A stretch of DNA of 64,000 nucleotides from Diphasiastrum complanatum (Eukaryota > Streptophyta > Lycopodiopsida > Lycopodiales > Lycopodiaceae), in NCBI GenBank assembly GCA_029204225.1, contig CM055102.1, positions 41,168,189-41,232,188 of the forward strand, given 5' to 3'. This document shows, in pieces, positions 45,127-57,239 of the stretch (the stretch's first letter is position 1; each line of letters starts with the position of its first letter). The notes below the pieces were generated by a model that was given only the letters and a program-made list of their open reading frames with translations, did no database searches and was not told the origin of the DNA. Both the position numbers and the translations under genes were made by a program.

Positions 45127-45531
45127 TTAAAAATTCGACATAACAAGATCTTGACCATAAACCAGTTGAAAGGGTGTTTGATTTGTACTATTTTTGTAAG
45201 CGGTTCTGAATGCCCGTAACGCTGCATACAGTTTATGTTCCCAATCAGACCGACTTGCTTCAACTGTCTTTGTCATAATAGTGCAGAGAATCTTATTGGA
45301 AGATTCAGCTTGGCCATTCTCTCTGGGATAGTAAGGAATACTAGATATGTGTATAACAAAAAAATCTTCCAGTAAACACTTTATTGTTTGATTAACAAGG
45401 TGTGTACCCAGGTCACTGACAATCTTGATCGGACATCCAAATCTGATAATAATATTTTCATAGAGAAGCTTGGCCGTAGATTTTGCATCAGCAACTTTGA
45501 CAGCTTTGGCTTCAACCCACTTGGTCATTTA
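45127..45531 (-). pseudogene. Gypsy integrase core
   Basis: Encodes MTKWVEAKAVKVADAKSTA, GCPIKIVSDLGTHLVN, YYPRENGQAESSNKIL, DWEHKLYAALRAFRTAY and TPFQLVYGQD, the rve core with the second Asp and Glu of the triad. The first Asp (VATD) is present just upstream but followed by a stop codon. Confidence 0.88.
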
Positions 45532-45699
45532 ATCAGTTGCTACGATAATATATCGGACCTGAGATCCTTGCGCGGCAGGATGAATAGGACCAACATAATT
45601 CAGTCTCCATTTTTCAAACAGTGCTTGCAATAAAACTGGATGCAAGAATTCATAGTTCTGTTTAAGAGGCTGTCGTGCTCGCTGGCAAACATCACATGT

Positions 45700-46059
45700 C
45701 TAAATATAATTTTTTGTGTCCTTATGAAACGTAGGCCACCAACGACCTGATTGCAAAAGTTTATAAATAGTAATATCTGTAGAGAAGTGTCCTCCGCCCA
45801 TGCCATCATGTGAAAACATGATTAAATCTGGGATTTCATGCGGTAAAACACATCTACATAGAATATTGTCTGATCCACGACGATACAATTGTCCTGCAAT
45901 CAATTGATAAGGTTGAGTCTTATGAATCAATTGTCTCTTCTGTACTTTTGTCAAAGAGTCATTCGGTTGTCCTAGCATTAGGTACTCAACAATATCTGCT
46001 ACCCACTCAGGTCTTGCTTCTACATAGAATAATGCAGCATCTGGTAATTCATCATCCAC
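45700..46059 (-). pseudogene. Gypsy integrase zinc-binding region
   Basis: Encodes YQLIAGQLYRRGSDNILCRC, then H-DGMGGGHFSTDITIYKLL and WWPTFHKDTKNY, the H2C2-type domain that precedes the integrase core in gypsy elements. Confidence 0.82.
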
Positions 46060-46086
46060 TTCAGTATTAACTGGTGCAGATTCGAT

Positions 46087-46642
46087 TCACAACACATGAT
46101 CAGCTAGACAATGTTGCTTTCCCTTTTGAACCACAATTCGAAAGTCAAATTCACTCAATAATAGTAACCATCTTGCAATACGTCTAATATTGCATGTCTT
46201 GTTTACCAAGTAAAGTAATGGCTGGTGATCCGTATAAAATTCAAAGTGTGTTTCCATGAGATAGTGACGAAATTTCCGAATAGAAAAAATCATGGCTAAC
46301 GCCTCACGTTTTGTTGTTGAATAATTCGTCTTTAGATCTGTAAGTTGTCTGCTTGCAAATCTTTTATAGTCACCTGGCTGAGTCAAAACTGATCCAATGG
46401 CGTATTTTGAGGCATCCGTGTGAACATGAAATTCAATCGTCCAATCTGGAAAACACAATATTGGTGCTGAAGTTAATGCTTTTTTTTAATTTTTCAAAGG
46501 CTTCTAATGCCTCTACTATCCAAATAAAAACAATAGTCAGTTTGTATATAGGTCTTGCTAAATCCGCAAAGAAGATAATAAAAATTCGGTAGTAGTTTGT
46601 CCATCTGTTTCTGCTGGTTCTTCCCGAGTTTTTCAAACTCAT
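46087..46642 (-). pseudogene. Gypsy RT tail and RNase H
   Basis: 46087-46458 encodes FHVHTDASKYAIGSVLTQPG, FASRQLTDLKTNYSTTKREA, FRHYLMETHFEFYTDHQPL and IARWLLLLSEFDFRIVVQKG, the Ty3-type RNase H. 46470-46640 adds the end of RT (ALEAFEKLKKSI). The RT palm (YxDD region) is missing. Confidence 0.88.
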
Positions 46643-46649
46643 TGAGCAT

Positions 46650-46960
46650 CATTTCTGCAGTAGTTGACATTTGTTGATGCAATAGTGGTGGATGTCGTAG
46701 TAGTATACCCTACTTTATAAGGCAACATATTGATATTCGGCTCATCGTCTGAATCTTCATCCTCCTCCTGAATTGCATCATCCATAGCATTTTGCAAGAG
46801 TGCATACTCATTATGGCGTTTCAGCTCACGTTGATTCGTTTAGGTAAACCTGACAAAAATCACATAACCATGACATTTTAATTAGCTTAGGTTCACACTC
46901 AGATCTGAGGCGTTTCACCCTTTCAACGTAATCTCGAACCATTTTTCACTTTCCCACATT
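46650..46960 (-). pseudogene. Acidic linker remnant between gag and RT
   Basis: Encodes ELKRHNEYALLQNAMDDA followed by IQEEDEDSDDEPNIN and a Thr-rich stretch. No protease motif seen. Probably the gag-protease linker next to the deletion. Confidence 0.4.
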
Positions 46961-46969
46961 AATTTTACT

Positions 46970-47293
46970 CTAAAGTAGGAAAGGGTCTTCCATAAACTTT
47001 TGAGGTTTGAACCGTGTGATAAGGACTCGTTTAACAACCTCCCAGTCTGTACGCTCAGTTTCATCTTGATTATAGTACCAATCTTGTGTTGCGCTTGTTA
47101 AGGCCATAGGAAAAAACTTAAGTTTATCTCGAGGGAAAATTTTGCCATAGACTTCACAGGATTCAGCATAGATCTGAAGAAATTTAACTGGATCTGTTAA
47201 TCCGTTGTATTTGGGTAGATCCAAATGGGGTGTTCTTCTAACAAAGATTGGATTGACTTCCTGAGGAGCACCTCTAGGGGCATCCATCTTCAC
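46970..47293 (-). pseudogene. Gypsy gag core fragment
   Basis: From MKMDAPRGAPQEVNPIFVRR the frame has LDLPKYNGLTDPVKFLQIYA, FPRDKLKFFPMALTSATQDW and DWEVVKRVLITRFKPQKF, the Retrotrans_gag pattern (FxG-DP--F, F---L---A--W, W----F---F). It is open for 107 codons and then stops; the rest of gag is deleted. Confidence 0.85.
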
Positions 47294-47529
47294 AAATTCA
47301 AATCAAGTAGACAATGAGATTGGATCTAGATTTTTCAATCAAAACTATCTCAGACCAGATCTGCTAGATCTATTCCACTTTTCAAGAATCTGATTTCTAT
47401 ATTGTGAAAAAGATTTCGGAATTCAATCAATCGATACTTCTAAAAATGAAAAATTTCTCAAAATCCAAATTAGACTGTATCATATTTAACCCAAATTTTG
47501 AAAGAGACTTGATCTGAAAAATCAGAACC

Positions 47530-48200
47530 TAAAAATAGAACTGGCGAAGGTTCCTTGGGCGAAGATTGGCTTGGCGAAGGTTCACCAGTGCTATTTTGAA
47601 AAAAAAAATCATTGATCAATTTTTCTGACAATTTCTAGAAAAATAACCTTTGTCGAACTCTCAGATGCAAAATCTGACATAGATAAAGCTATGGCAAACC
47701 TGACGAAGGTATCTGACACAACAAAATACAGTTTATGTAGTTTGGCGAGGGTGAAAATCAAGATTTTCTATGATCTGGACAAGAAGAATGTTCACCGAAC
47801 TCAAAAATAGTATTTTACTATAAATAGAATGTTTTGAAAACTCGGCGAAGGTTTTGGCAAAAAATCAAGAGTAATACTTGTGCAAAAAAGTGACTTTTTT
47901 TTTGGCAAAAATATGACAATATGACAACTGATCCTCAGAAAAAACCTTCTATTTTTTGGTATTATTCTTTGCCGACCTGGTAGTAGATAGATCTGAATCA
48001 CACCTATGCACAGTGAATCGGGCAAAGGTTCTTTTTCCGTGTTTTTAGGATTTTGGTGATTTTTTGATTTTTTTTTTTTGACAGTTTTTCTGATGTTTCT
48101 GGAAATCTGCTGGGAAGGATTGTCTGCCCTTCAAATTGAAGGTTCTGTGACCAAAGCCGAAGGTGTCTGCAACTCGGTGAAGGTTTCCTAAAAGAGGACA
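47530..48200 (-). other. Gypsy leader with repeated GGCGAAGGTT words
   Basis: Plus-strand GGCGAAGGTT or close variants near 47542, 47562, 47573, 47742, 47840, 48010, 48150 and 48176, between the primer site and gag. No convincing frame. Confidence 0.5.
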
Positions 48201-48478
48201 AAAAGTTATCATCTCTGATGACGATTTTTACCTCCTTTTGACCAAAATCTGATAGATTTGACCGATTTTTTTTTTTCCAGATATCTTAGATCCAAATGGA
48301 CTTTAAGATTGGTGATCTGAATAGCTTTCCCTGTTCTACAATCAAATTAGATTGCAAACAAACAAATCCACTCAAATCAGGCAAAAATCACTCCCAAACT
48401 AATCCTAAATGCAGATCTAACACTATTCATGCAATGACAAGATGCCTAATGCAAGCTAACCATCCACAAACATGCATA

Positions 48479-48497
48479 GCTCCCGGCAACGATGCCA
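48479..48497 (-). other. Primer-binding site, tRNA-Asp type
   Basis: On the complement TGGCATCGTTGCCGGGAGC, close to the TGGCGCCGTTGCCGGGG that complements the plant tRNA-Asp 3' end. It sits next to an LTR ending CCCACTACA. Confidence 0.75.
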
Positions 48498-48501
48498 AAA
48501 T

Positions 48502-49150
48502 TGTAGTGGGTTTCTCTCCTTGCCTAACCTCAATCCAAGATCTAATCAATCTAGCATCAAAGAGACGAAGTTAGTTGTCACGCATAGATTCGTTTCCATG
48601 AGAGCGATAGTATAGTTCAGATTTCAGCATGAATGGAAGATTCACATCTAACTCTAACGTCCATTATCCCTAAGCATTAGCACTACATCCACTAACACTA
48701 GATCCACAACAAAGATAGCTTACTCTTTCTCTCTCTCCCTTTCTCTCTCATAAAAAGTATAATAACATGCAATTCCAATAACAATCAGATCCAACAATTA
48801 GCAAAATCCAAAATAAGCATGAGAGATAGAGGAAAAGTGATAGAGAGCAAAGACATTCATCAATCCATTTCACAAGAGAACCAATCTGCTTTATTGAAAT
48901 GTGAAAATGTGTAGGAACTCGAGTTGGTCTCTTTTTATAGTAGAGAGGAGAACCATGGCCTCTGAATCCTATTGGTCCATTTCTATCTCCCTAATTATTC
49001 AAATTTAAAAAAGAGTGAGAACCATCCAAATTGGAGGGAAACCCAACTTTATTCACTAACTTGACATTTAGGCCCTGTGACATTAAAAGTCTCGCAAAAA
49101 AGACCTAAATTCATTTTTTTGACTTGTAACTAATCAAATAACTATGTGAT
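48502..49150 (-). repeat. 5' LTR of the gypsy element (right border uncertain)
   Basis: It ends (minus) CCCACTACA next to the primer site. A TATA-box candidate on the complement (CTATAAAAAG) lies near 48932. CT-rich and leader-like sequence follows. The outer border is obscured where the minus-strand copia begins near 49190. Confidence 0.6.
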
Positions 49151-49189
49151 CATCGGGTTGGACTTACACATGCAGGGTGCCAAATGCCT

Positions 49190-51509
49190 CTCACTTATTA
49201 ACTAAGGTTAGGGTTGCCTTGGGATCTGCAAACCCTCCAGCACTCTCCATGATAATCTTCAAGGTTGATGATAGGAGAATCCTTTTGAGAATCTTTGATC
49301 TCGGCCTCATCAAAGATGTATTTTTGATTCTCATGAGAAATAACATCTCTACTCTCAATTGTAATTGAGGTAGAGGGAACATTTTCTGTATGCCTTCTTG
49401 TTGGATGAGTGTCCAACCATGATCCCTTTGACTGAATTTGGATCATTTCTTTTCCTTGTTTCCAAGGGTACATGAACAAAGCAAGCACATCCAAAAACTC
49501 TAAGGTGATTAACCTTAGGTTTCTTCTTAAATAAAATTTCATATGGTGATCTTCCTGCAAGTGCATTGTGAGGTAATCTATTGCACAAATAATCTGCACA
49601 ATTAATTGCTTCTCCCCAATATTCAATAGGCAAAAAAGCCTCAACTCGAATTGCTTTAGCACATTCACATAGAGATCGATTATTTCTTTCAGCAACTCCA
49701 TTTTGAGATGGAAAATAAGCACAAGAAAATTCTCTCTTAATTCCTTCAACCTCACAATAATCATAGAACTTGTTGGAGATGTATTCACCTCTTCCATCAC
49801 ATCTCAAAGCTTTAACTTTGAAAGAAAACTGTTTCTCAACATAAGCTTTGAAAACTAGGAAGTGTTCAAACACCATAGCTTTTGAAGAAAGAAGATACAA
49901 CCAAGTATATCTTGTAAAATCATCAATGAAGGTAACAAAACAAGTTGCACCACCAATACTCTTTGAGAAAGAAAAATGAACATCTGAGTGAATTAATTCC
50001 AAAGGATGAGAAGTCTTAATGGAAGACTTTTGATATGGCTTTCTATGTGATTTTGCAATAGCACAAGCCTCGCATGACTTGATATCTTTGGTAGGCCAAT
50101 AGCCCTATCATTCTTGATCATAGAAAGCATAGATTTATAGTTAGGATGCCCCAACCTTCTATGCCATAACTCCTCCTTAGACATAAGAGCAATTTCACAA
50201 AAGTTTGCATTCTCATAAGAATTTAACTTGAAGATGCCACCATATCTAGATCCATTAGCTAGGATCTCATCACCTTTCTTAATAAAGCAAGTATTGGAAT
50301 TGAATTTTACATCACAACCACAATCAAGCAACTTTCCAACACTTATCAAGTTCTTTGTAAGCTTAGGAACAAAAAGAACATTGGAAAGTGATAGAACTTT
50401 AGAAGAAGCAAGTTTTAATGGAATGTTGCCAATTTCTTTTATAGAGCATTCATGATCATTTGTTGTATAAATAGATCTTTTAAGTCCTTTATAAGGTACA
50501 ATAGAGTCAAAAGACTCCTTTGAACAACACATATGTGATGAGGCACCACTATCGATATACCATGCTCCATCCTTCTTAAAGGGTGTTGAAAAAAAGCTTG
50601 ACAACATGAGGGATCCTTCTCCATCACTTGCAATAAAGTCTTCTTCTTTCTCATTAGAGAGATTTTCTTGTTTGAGTTGATTTTTTTTTTTGAAGCAATT
50701 AGAGGCATAGTGTCCCTTCTTGCCACACAAGAAACACTTGACTTTCTTCTTCTTGGTCTTGGAAGTAGAAGGATGAGTTGAGTCATCATCTTCACCATCT
50801 TTGTCTTTGTCCTTGGCTTTGTCTTTGTTGAAAGCTTGAGAAAACTAGTTCTTGCTCCTCCCTTTATGCTTGTCCTTGACAAAGAGAGCTTTGTCACTCC
50901 CAATATGCTCGAGTTTGTTCATCCTTGAAAGTTTGTAACTTTGCCTTGCTTCTTCAGAGATGAGAATTCCTTGAAGAGTCTCCAAATTGGGCAACTCCTC
51001 CTTTATGACAGCGGATTGAACAAGATTATCATAGTCTTCTTTTAAGCCATTAAGAATGACTTGCACTAGTTCATCTTGATTGATTGTGACACCAACACAA
51101 GCAAGCTCCCTATGAAGATCTTTTACTCTTAGAACATAATTTGATGCACTCTCCTCACTTCTTTGAAAACTTTGAAAAATCTGATTTCTAAGAGTGAGTA
51201 TTCTAGAAGTGTTCTTAGCTTCATAGATTGACCTAAGTGCATCCCAAGCTTCTTTAGCAGTGGTGCAAGATCCTATCTCTCTTAGAATCTTATTAGAGAC
51301 ATTTATTTTAATGAAGTGTAGAACATTCTAGCTCTTTTCCTATACTTTGGTATTTCAAGCTGTGCTTGAAGCTCCTCCTCAATACCAAGTACCATGTCCA
51401 TAACATTCTGGAGTATAAGAACTGACTCCATCCTAACCTTCCATATTGAATAATTGGAGGTACTTAGTCTTTCACTTGGTTCTAAGAGATATCCTCCTAT
51501 AGGTGCCAT
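49190..51509 (-). pseudogene. Copia gag, protease, integrase on the minus strand
   Basis: Gag ATG at 51509 (MAPIGGYLLEPSERL, STSNYSIWKVRMESVL); a frameshift between 51303 and 51066; then VILNGLKEDYDNLVQSAV, an in-frame stop near 50844, and an intact zinc knuckle CFLCGKKGHYASNC (50700-50745). Protease keeps YIDSGASSHM. GAG-pre-integrase has LWHRRLGHPNYKSM. Integrase (frame shifted near 50000) has HSDVHFSFSKSIGG, RCDGRGEYIS and GVAERNNRS, all three catalytic acids, then RSPYEILFKKKPKVNHLRVF. It ends near 49190 in the integrase-RT linker; RT and RNase H are absent. Less decayed than the other copias here. Confidence 0.88.
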
Positions 51510-52233
51510 ATTGTGAAGACTTCTTGTTATTGGACAATTATATGTTTGAGCTTGTTCCAAACAAACTTGATGTTGCTACTCTCTTTCACTATAGGAATTT
51601 TCAAGAGTGTGCTACCAATCCTATGTGAAAAACTTGCAACTGTATTTGAGATAGATCTCAAATATTCCACAAAACAAGATAATCTAGATCAGTCTCTCAA
51701 AATGAATTGAGGAGTATAGACAAGTTTTAATTCTACTTTTAGCATGTGTTAGATGCTACAAAAGAAAACACTAATGATTCAAAGAAGGCTCAAAGTGTTC
51801 AATAACTCCAAACTTTGTCTTGATCTTGAGTTTCTTGTGTTGAATACTCAAATCAAATCAAAAAGTGGTCACTCAGATTTTGGACCTCTCCCTACCCTCT
51901 TTAAGAGCTTATAACTCTTGATAGACACATCAAATTGATTTGAGATTAATTGCAATGGAAAGTACACCTTATAAGCTTTCCATCAAGCTATAACATCATA
52001 ATCTTTGGACCAATTATGAAGGAAATAAAGAGGTCTAAAAATATTTGATTTTCACACGTGCGGAATTCCAGAATTCCGTACAATGTCAATTCTGATATGA
52101 AATTCTTGTTTCTATCCTCTTTGATCTAAACACTTTTCAAGATAGGTAAAGAAAAGTGATCAACAACTTTTCTTTTTTTATTGGGCTCACAAATTCTTGC
52201 ACAAACAGGATAATAGCATGCAAAGCTTAATTT

Positions 52234-52600
52234 GGCTCTAATACGATGATAAAATTCCAACAAGCTCACACGTGTGGGGAATGATTCTCAAGTGTGAATG
52301 ATCTTGTTAAGCTTTGTGTTTAGCACATAAATTGATTCTAGATTGAATGTCAAGATCTAGTACAATATTTTATAGCTAAATCACAATCTAGCATGCTAAG
52401 AATCAAAGAATGATTTAAAAACAAAAGCGAAGAAGTACAAGAATTTAATGCATTAGCATAAGCCTCTACTCGAGTTAGAGAGAGAAAGAGAGAGCAAAAT
52501 TCAAGCAAACAATAGTATAGATCCAAATTGACATGAAATAGCTTCAAAGCTTGGTTCTTCATAAAAAATTATGAGAGAGAGTACACATATTTATGGAGAT
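52234..52600 (-). repeat. Copia primer site and 5' LTR start (minus strand)
   Basis: The complement of 52234-52246 reads TCGTATTAGAGCC, two bases off the initiator-Met site, next to an LTR end TTTTATCA at 52247. The LTR extends right; its outer border was not found. CACACGTGTG motifs lie near 52267. Confidence 0.55.
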
Positions 52601-53059
52601 TGGAGTACCTCAAGGTAGAACCATCTCTCTCCAACTTTCATCCACATCTAAAAGTGAGAACTAGAGAACTAGTGACATTTGTCACTACACATGCATGCAT
52701 TTCTACCTACTTTTACCAAATGTCAAATTTTTAACTAGAATTGTACAAATCATCATGCATGTGTCCAATTCACTTTGTGCATGCCTTGCATGTCACTATG
52801 GAACGCTTACAACCATTGCATGTGATGTGCTACGAGTTTCTACAAGCCTATTATTGACATTTCTATGTCTACATTCTATATGTATGTCTACATTCTATAT
52901 GCAAGTTGTATATGAGAAACTAGACTTCAAGAAACTATGTAGCACGAGTTTCTTCTAGGCCAAATTTGGCATTTACAATATGGAACATCACATACATAGA
53001 GAAAAAACTTTGCTAAAAGCCTAAAGTCAAGATAGATGATTTTTCATTTTTCAACATGC

Positions 53060-54560
53060 AATACAAAGCTTAATCGAGGCAATATGTTTGATTGAGAAGC
53101 ACTTTCCCACATCCATTCTCAACCTTAAAACGCATCTCATTGTGCATTTGGTGGATGAGGCTGGAGGACACTGTGTTTCTGTGAGTGGCTTCTATTGGCT
53201 ATGGTGTGTATCTATCTGGTGTTCATCGACGGGGGCCATTGCAGGTACATCATCCACTTTCATCAATTGCCTATTCATAGTCCATCCTAGACCATTAATA
53301 TTGTGGTTCTGAAATTCTCTCATTGATCAATATTATCAATACAAGCACTATCCATAGTCGATGGATTTTTTTCTTGGAACAATTAATAAAAAAATTGAAA
53401 GGCTTCATAAGACAAAGAGGAGGGCCTTAGGGTATCATGGCGGAAGGGTGGCTAGTGCAAGAATCCATGGTTTATATCACAGATTTTCTTGCTCATAACG
53501 ATCCTTCGATTCCTTAGTCTCTGGGATAATAAAGATGATGAACATGTTGTTGGGGAGGTTCCTCAGGAAAAAGGAGCGATAAAGTGAATGAGTGAGTTCT
53601 CTAGAAGAAGTTGAATAAGTTTTGCATTCTTAATAATGATGAAATGCAAAAGTGGATTTCGAGATATGAAGAGGCCAAGGCTTGTAGACAAACCGCTCGA
53701 GCCACTTTCAAGAGAGGGCATAGAAGACAGCCATACCCACCTGACCTCACCCTTCTACGCAAGGACATGACGTTTGATTGGCTACGTGATGCCATTAGAG
53801 AAGCCACGACAAACAATGAGTAACAGAGAGAGAGCGAGATTTTGCAAGAGGTGCAATTTTCATGTAAGCTATGTACATCATCCACGTGTTTAACTATTTC
53901 TTGATATCACGCGATATATAGGGTAATATAGCTTGGAACATGAAGTCATCAATTAAAATTTATTATTTCCCTAACACATTTTGTTCTTTCTCATTTAGTA
54001 CAAAAAATACAATGCATTGTGGACGCATGGTAGACTTTTTCGTACAGAGCACATTAACAAAAACAAAAATACCTCTGATTGTGGAGTCATGGCAAATTTT
54101 ATCCAAGAGAGTCGAGCAAGCACAAGTGACACCCATTTATTATCTTCTCGACTTGATTATTGTGGACAATTAATGACATACTCGAAGTTGGATTTAGACA
54201 ATTCAGCTTTTGTATGTTGATGTCAAATGGTTCAAAGTTATTTGTAATGGTTCCAATGCAACTGTGATAAAAGATGAGAGTGGTTATTTTTTTAATGACT
54301 CCACCAAGCTTTGGACAGGATCAAAGCGGTACATTGTTTTTCCTCAACAAAGTGAGCAAGTATGTATGTCTACAAGTAGTCAATGCTCTTTTGTTGTCAA
54401 TCAATCAATTTTTAGTATACAAAAGAGTTATATTGTGTGTATACCCAAACAATTGTAACATAACTATAGATACTAATTACGAGCCAATGTTTATAGAAAC
54501 AATGATCAATTTCATGTGGTCTTTCACCCCAACCGTTCAGATCTCAGATGGTGATACGTG
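53060..54560 (+). pseudogene. CACTA TNP2-type transposase remnant (DUF4218, DUF4216)
   Basis: 53085-53160 encodes IEKHFPTSILNLKTHLIVHL followed by VDEAGG, the DUF4218 start; 53610-53820 has FCILNNDEMQKWISRYEEAK, like the post-DUF4218 segment (FNCEEVQPYI-type). 54020-54120 has TEHINKNKNTSDCGVMANF (usually KTQNSGV). 54150-54350, across frameshifts, has WTINDILEVGFRQFS and DVKWFKVICNGSN, with DESGYFFNDSTKLW, the DUF4216 pattern. Only the C-terminal part of TNP2 is visible, in several frames. Orientation agrees with the CACTA 3' end at 55504. Confidence 0.7.
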
Positions 54561-55491
54561 ATTCAAGTCGCTCTTCGAAGTAAAAGAATTTTGGAGGATA
54601 GAGATGTCATGGAGGACCTGGCGATGCCAAAAAGATCGCGATGGACTCAATGACACATTTTTAGAGGATGTGCATGCTTCACAAAGAAATGATGATCTAT
54701 TGAGCGCGATGCATCATTATTGGATGGGTCGACGTCGCATATCACAGCTTCTCGATCTCCCTCGTTGTCACCATCGCGATTAGCTTGTGAAGATCAACTT
54801 ATTAATAACGAAGCTATAGGAAATATTTGGGTAGAATTAGAGATAAACTCGTTTGGTTTGGTGGATTTGTCACATGATGATGCGATAACTGATAATGAGG
54901 AATTAGCAAATAAATAAGTGAGACAATATGATGTATTGCAACTTATTGTAATATTAATCACATTGCCTCACATATGTAATTGCACTTTATCATTTGATTA
55001 GTCGATATCAAACAAAAACTCGACGCATGTGAGTACACAAATTGTGGTCCCTGATATTGTTGTGATGCATAAATTTCTTAATTCCCTTGTGTATATGGCT
55101 ACTATTGTTGATAGAAAATGGAATTCAATGTTTTGATAAACAACAATTTTCAAAAGTGCCATTCATTTTCATTCTATAACATTCTGTGATTTCTACCGAG
55201 GGGCCTTTTTTTCATCAGTCACGGTATTACCCTCGGTCAATAGAGTACTTTGGAATGCATTTGGTCTCCTTATAACCCTCCTTAAGAACCTATGCATAAC
55301 TCTTCGTTAGTAGAGATTTTTGAAATGTTTTGGGCCTCCCTATAAACCTCCCTATAAGTCTTTGAAAATCACGTTCAAATTTACAAGGCTTATAGTACGA
55401 GGTTACCCTACGGACCCAACGCTCGAGCCTTTCCACTTCTCTCATGCCTCTCTTTCAAAAAACGCTAAAAAAGAGAGTTAAAAATTGGGCG
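54561..55491 (+). other. CACTA 3' region, no intact gene
   Basis: Short frames only. 'GAGGGGCC', 'CCCTCGGTCAA' and 'CTCCTTAT/CTCCCTAT' words near 55195-55350 look like subterminal repeats. Confidence 0.4.
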
Positions 55492-55504
55492 TCTTGTTGT
55501 AGTG
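55492..55504 (+). mobile_element. CACTA 3' terminal inverted end
   Basis: TCTTGTTGTAGTG is the complement of CACTACAACAAGA, an En/Spm terminus. It follows the transposase remnant by about 0.95 kb; the 5' partner was not found. Confidence 0.65.
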
Positions 55505-56009
55505 CATGAAAAAGTCATTTTTTGGATTAAAAATGAGGAAGGGTGAACTTGTTACAACCTTATTGAAAGTCTTTGGCAAGGGGAAGTTTTATCAATCATG
55601 GCTACAAGGAGCCTTCATGATAGTGATGGTGTCATGCTACTCTTGGAGAATTAATAACATCTTCATGGAGCCCATTTATTACTATAATGGACAATAACAT
55701 AACTTGATTTTTTCATAGTGTGAAGATTCAATAGTAGAACTCAATAATTAGTCTCCCAACAAGAAAGGTAACAATTCAAATGTTTACTTCAAACGCCACC
55801 AAAATTCGTGCTATTTGGGTCTCTTGAAATAATTTTGGACTACTTCGTTTAAAATTAATTTGTCAGTGACGGATTAAGCAGAGCGTTGATAGTTAATCAC
55901 ATTCTTGAATACACCGTAGTTTATCACTTGTAAGTAATGGATTCTTTGTGCATATTCTGCCCATTTTGTGGGCTCCTTAAAAAGCAAAAAAATGTCACTG
56001 TTTTTTTCA

Positions 56010-56590
56010 GTGCTGATTTTGCTTTATAAAGGACATGTGGAAAAGTCAAAGTATCCATTGCGCAATGGAATACCCGGTTCGGCTTTCCAAAATATTTTAG
56101 GCTCCGCCTCTCTGCGCCTTGCCCAAAAAATTATGAAAATCCTTATCGGGCAGAATGGCCTCTGCCATGCTCATTCATAATACATAATGGATACCCGTTG
56201 CATATTCCGCCCATTTGCCAACACATTAAAAACCGGAATATGTCCCCTGCTCCGCTGCCCATTCTGTCTGCTCCGAGATTCATCATGCTAGTCGCCGCTA
56301 GTTGCCCTGCCCATTCTGCACATTTGACCTTTCATTGAATGTCAAATATTACGTGGCGTTTTGAGATTGGATAAGATAAATCCAAGTGCTTATTAAAGTT
56401 TATAAAGGTCATGTGAAAAAAGCCGTGTACCCATTACGCAATGGAATGAGCCAGGCAGAAGGCCATTCTGCCCGGTTCAATTTAGAGAAGTTTTAAGGCT
56501 CAGCCCATCCGGACCTCACCTAAAAATTTTGAAAATCCTTACCGAGCAAAATGGCCTATGTTGTGCACATTCATAATACATAAGAAGTAT
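56010..56590. repeat. Two diverged copies, about 200 bp each
   Basis: About 56010-56190 and 56395-56590 share TTTATAAAGG-CATGTG, ATTGCGCAATGGAAT/ATTACGCAATGGAAT, 'GAAAATCCTTA' and ATTCATAATACATAA. Possibly two remnants of one unclassified repeat. Confidence 0.6.
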
Positions 56591-56804
56591 TACTATAACA
56601 AGCTATTACTTAATGGTTTCACTGGATAAGATAGGGTAATGGAACCTCTCTCTCTCTCCCCCTCGTGAGTGCTCTCTCTCTACTTGTATCTCAATCTCTC
56701 TCTCAGACACACACTCGACATAAGTACGTAATTATTATGTAGAGCCATATTGGTAACGTAGCAATTAATTTTTAATATTTAAAGCCATATTTTTGTACCT
56801 TCTT

Positions 56805-57228
56805 TTGGTACCTCCCTCCCCCTTCTCTCTCTTCCGCTCCCTCCCTCCCCTCCATCTCTCTTCCACTCCCTTCCGCCATCTTTCCTCGCTCATGCCATCT
56901 GCCCTCCTCCCATCTTTCCTCTCTCCGGTATCCTCCCTCTTCCAACTCCCTTCCCCGTTCCTGCCATCTCTCTTCCGGTCCCTTCCTCCCTTTCTCTTCC
57001 GCTCCCTTCCGCCATCTTTCCTCATGCCATCCGCCCTCCTATCATCTTTCCTCTCTCCTCTCTCCCTCCCTCTTGCGACTTCATCCCTCCCTCCTCCCAT
57101 CTCTTCCGCATACTCCATCCTTCTATCTCTCTCTTTCGCCTCCCTCCTCCTGCCATCTCCTCTCCTTCCTGTCATCTCTCCGCCGCTCTCTCCCAACATC
57201 TCCCTCCTGCTATCTCTGTCTTTGTACG
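56805..57228. repeat. Polypyrimidine tract with CTCCCTTCCGCCATC units
   Basis: Over 400 bp of almost pure C/T on the plus strand with irregular repeats of CTCCCTTCCGCCATCTTTCC. The Arg/Glu/Gly-rich frame on the other strand is a composition artefact. Confidence 0.85.
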
Positions 57229-57239
57229 TTATGGTCAGC

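Larger units (their letters stand above)
43199..48501 (-). mobile_element. Decayed Ty3/gypsy element, tRNA-Asp-type primer site
   Basis: From right to left (5' to 3' on the minus strand): LTR, primer site, leader with GGCGAAGGTT words, gag, RT tail, RNase H, integrase zinc finger and core, then a coiled-coil frame cut at the copia LTR border (43198). Protease and most of RT are deleted. A tRNA-Asp primer is typical of Athila/Tat-type plant gypsy elements; placing it there is inference. Confidence 0.8.
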
